Shown here piece after piece: positions 1 through 7,248 of a stretch of DNA of 37,956 bases. Numbering within the stretch: position 1 is the first letter of the stretch; each line of letters starts with the position of its first letter. The notes beneath the pieces are model-generated. The model saw only the letters and a list, made by a program, of their open reading frames with translations, did not search any database and had not been told where the DNA came from. Source of the DNA: Beijerinckiaceae bacterium (GTDB lineage: Bacteria; Pseudomonadota; Alphaproteobacteria; Rhizobiales; Beijerinckiaceae); the NCBI GenBank assembly GCA_019747375.1, contig JAIEQX010000135.1, positions 1 to 37,956 of the forward strand, in the 5' to 3' direction. A program made the position numbers and the translations under genes.

Positions 1-47
1 ACCCTCTCGCTGGGCTTGACTGCCGTGTCGAGCGGCTGCTCCGTTTG

Positions 48-434
48 CTACTCGCGGGCCATCAGACATTCGACATGGTAGGGCGCATCCGAATCGTTTG
101 ACACTTGGCGCTGCGTCGCCTCGATGAGGCGAAAGCCCTTCATGGAGCATGAAACCCGGACCGTCTTTGGATCGATCGTTGGTCCGAAACCGGTAAAACG
201 AAAGCGCCCCTCGGGATCGGTGGAGGTCAAGAGAGATTGTGACTTTCCGTAATCGGCCCTGACGGTAGCTCCCGTGATCGGTTTGTGCCCGCGAATGTCG
301 ACAGCCTCGCCAAAGAACGGCGGGCCATCCGCGGGATTGTCCTCGAGACCCTCGACGGCTCCGCCACCCGCGACAGCGAGCCGGGGCCCTGAAATCCCCA
401 GCAGAAGAAAAATGATGAAGACAAGGCGGCCCAT
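48..434 (-). CDS. Small exported protein with a carboxypeptidase-regulatory-like (beta-sandwich) domain
   Basis: This 128-residue protein starts at an ATG preceded by GAGGATCAA. Residues 1-22 form a classic signal peptide (basic start, hydrophobic core FIIFLLLGISG, then AVAGGG), so it is probably periplasmic. The mature part contains GHKPITGATVRADYG followed by DPEGRFRFTGFG, the pattern of carboxypeptidase-D regulatory-like beta-sandwich modules. Two cysteines (near residues 95 and 123) could form a disulfide. It is the last gene of a collinear minus-strand run, 34 bp after the small membrane gene ending at 469. The domain call rests on pattern only; the function is unknown. It might bind carbohydrate or protein ligands, but nothing in the sequence shows this directly. 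Confidence 0.7.
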   Translation of the reverse strand: MGRLVFIIFLLLGISGPRLAVAGGGAVEGLEDNPADGPPFFGEAVDIRGHKPITGATVRADYGKSQSLLTSTDPEGRFRFTGFGPTIDPKTVRVSCSMKGFRLIEATQRQVSNDSDAPYHVECLMARE

Positions 435-468
435 TTGATCCTCGCGATGGCGGCTGCGGCTCGACGGT

Positions 469-789
469 CTAGCGCAGGAAGAACCCCCGCATGAGGTAGA
501 AGAAGGCCAGGATGACGAGCAGCGGCACGACCCATCCGATCCACGCCACGCCCTTCATCCGACTTGAAAACGGCAGGCTTGCGACGCTCGCCAGCGTCGC
601 GCCGAGGAATGCCGTGCCGATCCAGCCGAACCAGTACATCGCCGGCCCGCTACGCGCGGGTTGCGTCCAGGCATCCCAGTCGTTGATCCGGGGATGATAT
701 GTGACGAGCGCGATATTGGCCTGCTCGGCCAAGACATAGATCAGCGCGAAGGCGGCTGAAAAAAGTGGGAGGACGCGCGTGAAGCTCAT
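469..789 (-). CDS. Small membrane protein with three predicted transmembrane helices, function unknown
   Basis: I place the start at the ATG at 789-787 rather than the upstream 858 start of the ORF track. That ATG overlaps the TGA of the preceding gene as ATGA, a hallmark of translational coupling, and it gives a 106-residue protein beginning MSFTRVLPLFSAAF. Three hydrophobic segments are visible: about residues 5-25, 48-68 and 78-101. I do not recognise the family. The coupling to the upstream four-helix membrane protein suggests the two products form a complex, possibly a small membrane redox or transport unit; that is inference only. Confidence 0.72.
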   Translation of the reverse strand: MSFTRVLPLFSAAFALIYVLAEQANIALVTYHPRINDWDAWTQPARSGPAMYWFGWIGTAFLGATLASVASLPFSSRMKGVAWIGWVVPLLVILAFFYLMRGFFLR

Positions 790-1250
790 TGGCCGAAGAG
801 CCCCCGGATATTGTTGAGCACATGTCCGACCAGAAATCCGAACCAGACGATGAAACACAGGATTGCCGCGGTGGCGCGGCGGCTGAAAGCCAGCGCTTCA
901 TCGAGTGGCTGGCGCCAAACGAACCAATAGAAAGGGAGCATTCCGAGGCCGATCGCCGCAAACTGCTCCTTCAACTCGAAGGAACCGTTCGCCGTCCATA
1001 GCCGTGCATTCTCGAGGTAGGTGCGCACGACCAAGCGATAGGGCGGATAGATCACCGCGCCCAGCAGAAACGTCAAGACAAACAGCACGATGATCGCGTT
1101 CGTGTAGCCGGCTCCCGGGACTCCGCGGAAGCGGGTCACGAAGCCCCCAGCTGCGCGCGCGGGCCACCAGACCGCCAGCGCCTGATGCGTTATGGCTCCC
1201 AGCAGCGCAACGGCGCAAAGGCCATGCACGATCAGCAGGACTGTAAACAC
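786..1250 (-). CDS. Integral membrane protein with intramembrane histidines, function unknown
   Basis: This 154-residue protein starts at a GTG preceded by an excellent ribosome binding site (GGGGAGG, about 7 bases before). Four hydrophobic segments are visible: about residues 1-28, 52-70, 96-112 and 127-145. Histidines lie inside or at the edge of helices: H9 and H22 in the first and H143 in the last. Such histidines can bind heme or metals in small membrane cytochromes, but the pattern is not diagnostic. The gene is translationally coupled (ATGA) to the next small membrane gene and sits 57 bp after the amidohydrolase gene on the same strand. I do not recognise a named family. Confidence 0.72.
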   Translation of the reverse strand: MFTVLLIVHGLCAVALLGAITHQALAVWWPARAAGGFVTRFRGVPGAGYTNAIIVLFVLTFLLGAVIYPPYRLVVRTYLENARLWTANGSFELKEQFAAIGLGMLPFYWFVWRQPLDEALAFSRRATAAILCFIVWFGFLVGHVLNNIRGLFGQ

Positions 1251-1307
1251 GCGAGAACCTCCCCTGCGGCTGCCTGACTCCCGGCCGCTCCTTCATGGGA
1301 GCGATCC

Positions 1308-3047
1308 TCAGCGCAATTTGTCGCGTGATGTTGCAATGGAGCGCGGTCGCTGTCGACTGCTTTTGCCGGGTTCCTGGCGCAGGCCCTCGAATGGGCCTTC
1401 GGCATGCACGATCTTCCCGCCCACCATCGTCAACAGCGAGTGAGTCCGAGCCAGTTCGTCAAGCGGCGCGCTCATCACGTCCTGAGACAGAACTGCGAGA
1501 TCCGCAAAAGTCCCGGGTTCAAGACGGCCGCGTACGCCTTCCTCCCCCGAGAACCATGCGCTTCCCTGCGTATACATCCGCAGCGCTGCCAGGCGGCCAG
1601 GAAGCTCGGAAAGCCCACGGGTGGGCTGGCCTGAAAGCGTGCGCCCATCGATGAGCCATTTCAGAGCCACGAAAGGATTGTAGGTCATCACACGATGCGC
1701 ATCGGTGCCGAAGCCGATATTCAATCCGAGCCGTCGCGCAGACACGAAAGGCGGCATCGTCTCATTTCTTGCCTGCGTATAGGCTGCAAGAAAGGACGGG
1801 GCGGCGAAAAGCAGGCGGTTCTGCGCCAGCCAGCCGAGATCCATCGCCCTCATGCGCGCCAGCGTCTCGATCCGCGCATCATGCACATGTGCGATCGACC
1901 AGCGCAGATCGCCGATAGGCCAGCGTCGCGCAACGCGATCGATGACATCGAGCAGGTGATGCGCGGAGGCGTCATTGTTCCAGTGCAGGGTCACGCGTTG
2001 GCGCATGCGCGCCGCCCACGACAGCACCTCTTCCAGACCCGCGAGCGCTGCGGCGTCAGGGGATTCATTATTGTACATCGCCCATGTAACGCATTCCCCC
2101 AAACCGTTGAATCGCAGCCACGCATCGCCTTCCGGCTGCTCCTTCAGGATCTTGCTAAAGTCAGCCAATTCCGTTCCCGCATGCGGCGCGCAGAGGGAAT
2201 ACCGAATGCGTAGATCAAGCTGACCGGCGCGTTGCAGGTCCTTCACGGCGGCATAGTCTTCGAGCGCGAGATTGTGGCCGCCGGGATCCAACACGCCCGT
2301 GACGCCGAAGCGCAAAAGCTCCCTGACAAACGCCCGCGTCCCCTGTTTTGCGGCCGCGAGATCGGCTTTCGGCAGCCGTCCATACAATGCCACGACGGCG
2401 TCGATGTCTCCCAGGATCCAGCCCGTCTTGCGCCCCGCCTCGTCGCGGTCGAGACGGCCATTGCCGGGCACATCCATATCCTCTGCTATGCCAAGCTTCA
2501 TGAAGCCGGAGGGGGAAAGCAGAACTGCCACATAAGACAGCTGGATGTAGACAGGATGCGCGGGAGCCGCCGCCGTGACCTCGGCTTGCGTAGGTCGTCG
2601 TCGCTCGACGAATTGCTGGGGGTTCCAGCCGCCCGCCACGATGATCCAGTCGCCCGGTGGAGTGCGCGCTGCGGCCTCGGTCAGGCGGCTGAGCGCGTCC
2701 TGCAGGCTGTTCACGCCAATCCAGCTGACCTCGCGCGTGAAGGTAAGCCCGGCTCGAATGGCGTGAATGTGGGAATCGATCAGGCCCGGGATGACGGTGC
2801 GGCCGCCCAGATCGATGAAACGAGCGTTCGGCGGCAGGCTTGCTTCCGCCTCCGCCCGGGATCCAATGGCCGAAACAAGTCCCTTGGAGATCGCCAACGC
2901 GTCAACGACTCGCCCGGTGGGATCAAGCGTCTGGATGCGGCCATTGAAAAGCAGCGTATCGCCCGGCTGCGCAGGACACGGTGTCGCTGAAGCGAGCACG
3001 ATCAGCGTGGCTCCTAGCGCGCGCCGAAGACTTCGACGATGTCTCAA
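1308..3047 (-). CDS. Exported amidohydrolase, YtcJ type (Amidohydro_3)
   Basis: This 579-residue protein belongs to the metal-dependent amidohydrolase superfamily, YtcJ branch, whose members hydrolyse amide or imide bonds; the substrate here cannot be told. The N-terminus has a signal peptide ending near CPAQ, so export is likely. Visible marks are LFNGRIQTLD, VIPGLIDSHIHA with the HxH metal pair at residues 93 and 95, IAHVHD, and the late FGTDAHRVMTYNPF motif with the catalytic Asp region. The start is a TTG at 3047-3045 with GGGGAGAGG just upstream; no better in-frame ATG precedes the signal peptide. It lies between the MoaD-like gene (93 bp upstream) and two small membrane genes, all on one strand. 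Confidence 0.88.
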   Translation of the reverse strand: MRHRRSLRRALGATLIVLASATPCPAQPGDTLLFNGRIQTLDPTGRVVDALAISKGLVSAIGSRAEAEASLPPNARFIDLGGRTVIPGLIDSHIHAIRAGLTFTREVSWIGVNSLQDALSRLTEAAARTPPGDWIIVAGGWNPQQFVERRRPTQAEVTAAAPAHPVYIQLSYVAVLLSPSGFMKLGIAEDMDVPGNGRLDRDEAGRKTGWILGDIDAVVALYGRLPKADLAAAKQGTRAFVRELLRFGVTGVLDPGGHNLALEDYAAVKDLQRAGQLDLRIRYSLCAPHAGTELADFSKILKEQPEGDAWLRFNGLGECVTWAMYNNESPDAAALAGLEEVLSWAARMRQRVTLHWNNDASAHHLLDVIDRVARRWPIGDLRWSIAHVHDARIETLARMRAMDLGWLAQNRLLFAAPSFLAAYTQARNETMPPFVSARRLGLNIGFGTDAHRVMTYNPFVALKWLIDGRTLSGQPTRGLSELPGRLAALRMYTQGSAWFSGEEGVRGRLEPGTFADLAVLSQDVMSAPLDELARTHSLLTMVGGKIVHAEGPFEGLRQEPGKSSRQRPRSIATSRDKLR

Positions 3048-3140
3048 CCCGCCTCTCCCCTTCGACGTCCGGCGATCAAAGCACCGTTGCGGCTCCGGGT
3101 CGACCCGCGGATCGACAACAGTCTGAGTTTGCGGCTGCCC

Positions 3141-3422
3141 TCACCCGCCGCTGATCGCCGTCAGGATGTAGACGTCGGTTCCTGGCGCCAGCCGGGTGTC
3201 GAGCTTCGCGCGTCGTCCATCGACGAATACATTGATATGCCGACGAATGGCTGGGCTGCTGTCGCGGATCCGGTCGCCCATGCCGGGCCATCGCGCATCG
3301 AGCGCGTCCACGACTTCCGCCACGCTGCCCGCCTGCAGCTGAAGGCGGGGCTCTGCGTCGGGAAAGAGCCGTAGGAGAAGCGACGGCAACCTCACATCCA
3401 CGATGCCATCATGGGAGGTCAT
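3141..3422 (-). CDS. MoaD/ThiS-family ubiquitin-like sulfur carrier protein
   Basis: This 93-residue beta-grasp protein ends in AISGG, the C-terminal Gly-Gly that MoaD and ThiS relatives need for adenylation and thiocarboxylate formation. The central segments LQLQAGSVAEVVDALDARWPG and NVFVDGRRAKLDTRLAPGTDVYILTAISGG follow the family pattern. It begins 11 bases after the stop of the BNR-repeat gene on the same strand, so the two are probably co-transcribed. No ThiF/MoeB-like E1 enzyme, MoaE or ThiG is present in the window. It is therefore probably not the housekeeping MoaD or ThiS but a dedicated carrier; what it donates sulfur to, or whether it does, is unknown. Confidence 0.85.
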   Translation of the reverse strand: MTSHDGIVDVRLPSLLLRLFPDAEPRLQLQAGSVAEVVDALDARWPGMGDRIRDSSPAIRRHINVFVDGRRAKLDTRLAPGTDVYILTAISGG

Positions 3423-3432
3423 GGAAGCGCGC

Positions 3433-4533
3433 TCACGTTCCGGAACCCATCACGTCATCCTCAATCACGAGCGTTTCGACGGAAGAGATCATGGGCAGGT
3501 GTTGGGCGATTTGTATCCAAGTTTCGCCTTCGTCGCGGCTCGCATAGACGCTGCCCGAATTGGTGCCGAAATAAACCCCCGCCTCGTCGAGCGTATCGGT
3601 GGCGAGCGCTTGCCGCAGCACGGCGAAATAGGCGCTTTCCTGCGGCAGTCCGGAGCGCATCGCCTGCCAGGTCGCTCCGCCATCGCGTGTCCGCCAGACG
3701 GCGGCCTTTGCGTCTGGCATGAAGCGGCCCTTGATGTCGCCGTTGAGCGGCAGGAGATAAAGCGTGTCTGAATCACGGGGGTGAACGGCTGCCGGGAAGC
3801 CGAACGACGAAGGCAGCCCTGCCTCGATACTGTCCCAGGTGCGCCCCCCATCGTCGCTGCGATACATGCCGCAATGGTTCTGCTGGTAGAGGCGATCGCT
3901 GTCTTCCGCCTTTACGACGCTGTGAACGCATTGGCCGAATTCTGGATATTTCTGGTCATCCGGCATGAAATCAGCGCGCGTGCCGCGGTTGCGCGGCTCC
4001 CATGTCATCCCGCCATCGGCGGAATGAAAAACGCCCGCAGCGGAAATTCCAATCCAGATCTTCTGCGTATCCTGCTTGTCGATCACCAAGGAATGCAGGA
4101 TCAGGCCGGCGCCGCCGGGATTCCACTCCGGCCTCGTTGGATGGCGTTGCAGGCCGTCGAGATGTGTAAACGTCTCCCCCGCGTCATCGCTCCTGAAAAG
4201 GCCCGCCGGCTCGACGCCGGCATAGAGCGCGCCGTCCCGCATCGCCAGACTCCAGACGGTCTTGATCGGCGCGACGCCGGTTTCATACGCGAGTCCCGCG
4301 CTGGAATGTGTCCAATTGTTGCCGAGATCGGTGGATTTCCAGACAGCCGGACCAAACCACTCGCTGCCGCCTCCAGCAAAAATCGTCCCAGTCTTAGGAT
4401 CGCCGATCGCATGCTGAATGGGCCATGTCTCGCAGAATGGTCCACCTAAGCGCCAGTCCTTGCGCGCAGCATCGCTCTCGAGGACAAACACGCCTTTCTT
4501 TGTGGCGACCAGAACAAACACACGCGTAGCCAT
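3433..4533 (-). CDS. BNR/sialidase-like repeat beta-propeller protein
   Basis: This 366-residue protein has repeated Asp-box (BNR) motifs: KSTDLGNNWTH, RSDDAGETFTHL, HSADGGMTWEPR, RSDDGGRTWDSI, RTRDGGATWQAM and SRDEGETWIQI. Such repeats build a beta-propeller like those of VPS10 domains and sialidases. There is no signal peptide: the N-terminus MATRVFVLVATKKGVFVLES is itself a blade strand, so it is probably cytoplasmic. The start ATG follows GGGGGAG. It is the first gene of the minus-strand cluster and lies 10 bp before the MoaD-like gene. The catalytic residues of true sialidases are not evident, so a glycosidase label would be misleading. Function unknown. Confidence 0.85.
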   Translation of the reverse strand: MATRVFVLVATKKGVFVLESDAARKDWRLGGPFCETWPIQHAIGDPKTGTIFAGGGSEWFGPAVWKSTDLGNNWTHSSAGLAYETGVAPIKTVWSLAMRDGALYAGVEPAGLFRSDDAGETFTHLDGLQRHPTRPEWNPGGAGLILHSLVIDKQDTQKIWIGISAAGVFHSADGGMTWEPRNRGTRADFMPDDQKYPEFGQCVHSVVKAEDSDRLYQQNHCGMYRSDDGGRTWDSIEAGLPSSFGFPAAVHPRDSDTLYLLPLNGDIKGRFMPDAKAAVWRTRDGGATWQAMRSGLPQESAYFAVLRQALATDTLDEAGVYFGTNSGSVYASRDEGETWIQIAQHLPMISSVETLVIEDDVMGSGT

Positions 4534-4910
4534 ATCCGACTCCCCCGGCTTCGACTGAGACGCAAATGCCCGGCCTACGCCGCATGGACGGCGCGCTCCA
4601 GCTGAGCGAAATCGAGTTTGACCATTTGATCATGGCCAGCATGGCGCGCGTGGATGGGCTTCGCCTGCTCAGCCAGCGCCTCGCCTATCCATCGTGCTTC
4701 TCCTCTTCCGGCGCTTTTGACGAGGACGAGCCCTGTCGTCGCAATCCGACAAACGAGCCGATTTTTTTTGGAAGACCGGGTCGGCCTCGCATCAGGCCCG
4801 ATCAGCGCAATCTCGCCCGTCAGGAACGGCCGCGGAAGCTGCACGGTCGGGAGACCGGAAGCGATGCCGCGCCCTGACGGCCGACGCCTGGTCGAAAAAA
4901 GCGCAGGATT
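4534..4910. other. 377-bp interval between the BNR gene and tRNA-Leu, no supported gene
   Basis: No ORF here is convincing. The minus-strand frame of ORF 4575-4940 runs through the tRNA and has no independent start with a ribosome binding site. Within it, a good Shine-Dalgarno (AGAGGAG) precedes an ATG near 4696 on the minus strand, but that frame stops after seven codons, while the neighbouring frame stays open to the stop at 4575 (ending DFAQLERAVHAA). This could be a small gene with a one-base error or a decayed remnant. A run of eight T lies near 4760 on the plus strand without a clear hairpin before it. Confidence 0.4.
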
Positions 4911-4995
4911 TGGTGCCCCTAGCCGGAATCGAACCAGCACTCCTTGCGGAATCCGATTTTGAGTCGGACGCGTCTACCAGTTCCGCCATAGGGGC
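4911..4995 (-). tRNA. tRNA-Leu, anticodon CAA
   Basis: The reverse complement begins GCCCCTATGGCGGAA and ends TAGGGGCACCA. The seven-base acceptor stem GCCCCTA/TAGGGGC pairs perfectly and CCA is encoded. The anticodon stem TCCGA/TCGGA encloses the loop CTCAAAA, placing CAA at positions 34-36. The long variable arm (CCGCAAGGAGT region) and GGTTCGATTCC T arm fit a class II leucine tRNA of 85 nt. A TTGCGC...TATTTC pair about 17 bp apart lies some 25-50 bases upstream on the minus strand and may be its promoter. Confidence 0.95.
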
Positions 4996-5153
4996 GCAGC
5001 CTTGCGGCCACCACGCAGGAAATACATAAGACCCCGGCTTTGCGCAACTGCCCGCGAACGTCCGTCTGGAACGATGGGCCGCGCCCCGGGGTTGAACGCC
5101 TGACAAGGGCGGTCGTCAAGGAACGCGCCCCTTACACAGGAGGGTCGTCACTC

Positions 5154-5510
5154 ATGAGCTACACGTCATCCAACTCTCACCTCGCCGCCATAAGCCACGA
5201 TCCGCTCGAGACGGGGTACGAAAACTCCCGCCGCGCGAGACAGTCGGACTATTCGCGCCCGTACGCGGGCCCCGACACAATTCGCCCCCTCCTGTTGGCG
5301 GGCGCTCTGGGGTTGTTCGCCGCATGGGTGGTCTCCGGAGCGACGTTCTCCGGCAGCCCCGCCCGCGCCGGACGCCCCTATCGCGGACGCGGCTATGTGC
5401 CGGCCGATAGTCTGTCGCCGCCTTCCCAGGCTCGCGCCCGGCCGGGTGTTGTACCGCCCGAGGGCCGATCGTCGAACCGGGAGTTCGAGATGGACGCCAT
5501 GAACCCCTGA
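5154..5510 (+). CDS. Hypothetical single-pass membrane protein
   Basis: I choose the ATG at 5154 because it has a full AGGAGG about 9 bases upstream and because the longer ORF start would run close to the tRNA promoter region. The 118-residue product has a polar N-terminal 50 residues, one hydrophobic helix (IRPLLLAGALGLFAAWVV, about residues 43-62) and a Pro/Arg/Gly-rich C-terminal tail. I recognise no family. The tail after the helix contains several arginines, so topology cannot be stated with confidence. A 7-bp stem (CGCCGCA/TGCGGCG) begins 25 bp after the stop and could help end transcription. Confidence 0.6.
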   Translation: MSYTSSNSHLAAISHDPLETGYENSRRARQSDYSRPYAGPDTIRPLLLAGALGLFAAWVVSGATFSGSPARAGRPYRGRGYVPADSLSPPSQARARPGVVPPEGRSSNREFEMDAMNP

Positions 5511-5914
5511 GCTTGCCCGGACGCATCCGGTTCTCGCCGCACTGCAAAAAATCATTGCGGCGCAGCGACGAATTTAAAGCTTAATGCAAAAGTCCCATAG
5601 CTTGGCCTCTGGGATAGAGATCACGAATCGTGCATGATCAATGCAAGGCGCGCACCGACCGAAAGGCTCGCGAGCCGGATAGAAGATTTCCAGCCGGCCG
5701 GTCTGATCACCCGCGCCCGGCGAAGGCGGAGGGGCCGGAACATCTTTCCCATCCGACTCACGCGCGCTCCCGACGGACCGCCCTGAGCTGAAAGGCCGGG
5801 GCGGTCCGGCCTCTTCGATGAACACATGCTCCCATGGCCAGATGCTCCCTCGCCCCGGAACGCCTTGCGCGCCGGCTCGTTTCGCGGATCTGAAAACCAG
5901 CCCGGAGAGCCGCC
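5511..5914. other. 404-bp interval with no supported gene
   Basis: The interval follows the small membrane gene and precedes the DUF6496 gene. Its visible structure is a 7-bp inverted repeat CGCCGCA (5535-5541) and TGCGGCG (5556-5562) with an A-rich loop, followed by a locally AT-rich patch (GAATTTAAAGCTTAATGC). Minus-strand ORFs at 5574-5989 have no recognisable product and no ribosome binding site that I can defend. It probably contains the promoter of the downstream gene, but no clear -35/-10 pair stands out. Confidence 0.4.
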
Positions 5915-6238
5915 ATGGCGAAGCAGCGCGCAAGCCAGAAGAAAACCGTTGAACGGGTGATGCAGGAGTTCAAGGAGGGCGACCTGCAATCATCGTCCGG
6001 CGATAAGGTCACTTCCCGAAAACAGGCCGTTGCGATTGCATTGAGCGAAGCGGGGTCGTCTAACCAGAAAACGCCAGCGCAAAACAGGCGCGCGGCAGGC
6101 AAGGCCCGACAGGCGTCCCCGAAGAAATCCTCGACGCGCAAGCCCGCCGCCCGCAAGGCCCCGTCTCGAAAATCTTCGAAAACCTCGACCGGCAAGACGA
6201 CGAGCGCAAAGAAGACCGGCGCGAAATTGCGCGCCTGA
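5915..6238 (+). CDS. DUF6496-domain protein with a basic, histone-H1-like tail
   Basis: This 107-residue protein starts with an ATG after GGAGAG. Residues 1-48 match the DUF6496 pattern: a short helix TVERVMQEFKEGDL, then SSSGDKVTSRKQAVAIALSEA. The rest is a low-complexity tail of Lys, Arg, Ala, Ser and Thr (for example SPKKSSTRKPAARKAPSRK) resembling H1-like bacterial proteins, which bind DNA or RNA non-specifically. The pI must be very high. A chromatin or RNA-binding role is inference from composition; the domain itself is uncharacterised. It stands alone between two intergenic spacers. Confidence 0.85.
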   Translation: MAKQRASQKKTVERVMQEFKEGDLQSSSGDKVTSRKQAVAIALSEAGSSNQKTPAQNRRAAGKARQASPKKSSTRKPAARKAPSRKSSKTSTGKTTSAKKTGAKLRA

Positions 6239-6340
6239 ACATTTTTGGCAGGATGCGCGACCGCGCGACGCAAACGCGGATCCTGACGAAGGTTTGAAAC
6301 TGTCAGCAAATTGTCAACAAACGCGAGGCACCATCGTTGG

Positions 6341-6735
6341 ATGGATGATTCGCTGGACAGCTCTATCTTTCAATTCTCGCGGCTAGAAGCCTCGACCCCG
6401 CATGCTCCCGTACGTCCAAATTGTTTCGGGACGGCGTCGCCAAAATGGCCAAGAAGGTCGCGGAGGAAGCCGTGGAAGTCGGTTTGGACGCAGTGCAGCG
6501 CAGACGTGAAAGCGTCGTGCTGGAAAGCGCCGACCTCATATACAATCTGGCGGTGCTGTGGGCCCAGTGCGGGGTTACGCCAGCGGAAGTCTTGAACGAA
6601 TTGAGCCGCCGGGAATCGCTCTACGGAATCGCCGAGAAGCTCCGCAAGGGGGCCGGTCATGCGCCTGTCAAAGGCGCCCGAACCGCACGAAACAGCGGGC
6701 GACCGACGGGCCCCGCGCTGAAGGCCGCAAGTTAG
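6341..6735 (+). pseudogene. hisE: HisE-like phosphoribosyl-ATP diphosphatase, frameshifted near its start
   Basis: The frame from 6421 encodes MFRDGVAKMAKKVAEEAVEV, ESADLIYNLAVLWA and RRESLYGIAEKL, the core of phosphoribosyl-ATP diphosphatase (second step of histidine synthesis; MazG-like all-alpha fold). Homology continues upstream of that TTG in the same frame (LYLSILAARSLDPA) back to an in-frame stop at 6346, but no start codon exists there. The expected start MDDSLD is in another frame at ATG 6341. Adding one base after GAC AG near 6360 joins both parts into MDDSLD-x-LYLSILAARS. So a single base appears to be missing. The C-terminal 25 residues are a basic extension. The gene is outside a his operon and ends overlapping rppH by 3 bp, so it may be a second, specialised copy. 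If only TTG 6421 is used, the protein lacks its first helix. Confidence 0.75.
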
Positions 6736-7235
6736 GCTGGCGACCCAAAGCGAGCAAATTCGGCAACGACCTTTTCGTAGACCGGTCGCTTGAAAGGAAT
6801 GATGAGTCCCGGCAATTCGCTCATCTTCACCCAGCGCCAGGCGTCGAATTCGGGCTTGTGGCCGCCCGCCGGGTGATCGATGTCGATTTCCGACTCCGCC
6901 CCGTTGAATCGCAACGCAAACCATTTTTGCGTCTGCCCGGCATATCGACCCTTCCAGGCGGATTGCGCGATGTCCTCGGGCAGATCGTATGTGTGCCAGT
7001 CTGCTGCTTCGCCGAGAAGCGTGACGCTGGTGACGTTGGTTTCTTCGGCAAGTTCGCGCAACGCCGCCTTGTAGGCATCTTCACGCTCGTCGATTCCCCC
7101 CTGCGGCATCTGCCATTCGTGTCCCGGCGCCACATGCTCCTTCAACGCCTTGTTCCGACGTCGCCCGACGAACACGAGCCCATGGCGATTGATCAGCATC
7201 ACGCCGACGCACGGTCGATAAACTTTGGCCGTCAT
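6732..7235 (-). CDS. rppH: RNA pyrophosphohydrolase RppH
   Basis: This 167-residue Nudix hydrolase is predicted to remove pyrophosphate from the 5' triphosphate end of mRNAs, which triggers decay by RNase E. The Nudix box is at residues 46-68 ([20 protein letters not shown]) with the glutamates that bind Mg. RppH-specific surroundings are present: [14 protein letters not shown] at the N-terminus, WQMPQGGID, and QKWFALRF. Length matches the family. The ATG follows CCGGAG. It is the last gene of the long minus-strand core-gene run, 13 bp after the polysaccharide deacetylase gene, and its stop overlaps that of the convergent hisE-like gene. Confidence 0.95.
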   Translation of the reverse strand: MTAKVYRPCVGVMLINRHGLVFVGRRRNKALKEHVAPGHEWQMPQGGIDEREDAYKAALRELAEETNVTSVTLLGEAADWHTYDLPEDIAQSAWKGRYAGQTQKWFALRFNGAESEIDIDHPAGGHKPEFDAWRWVKMSELPGLIIPFKRPVYEKVVAEFARFGSPA

Positions 7236-7248
7236 GCAAATCTCCGGA

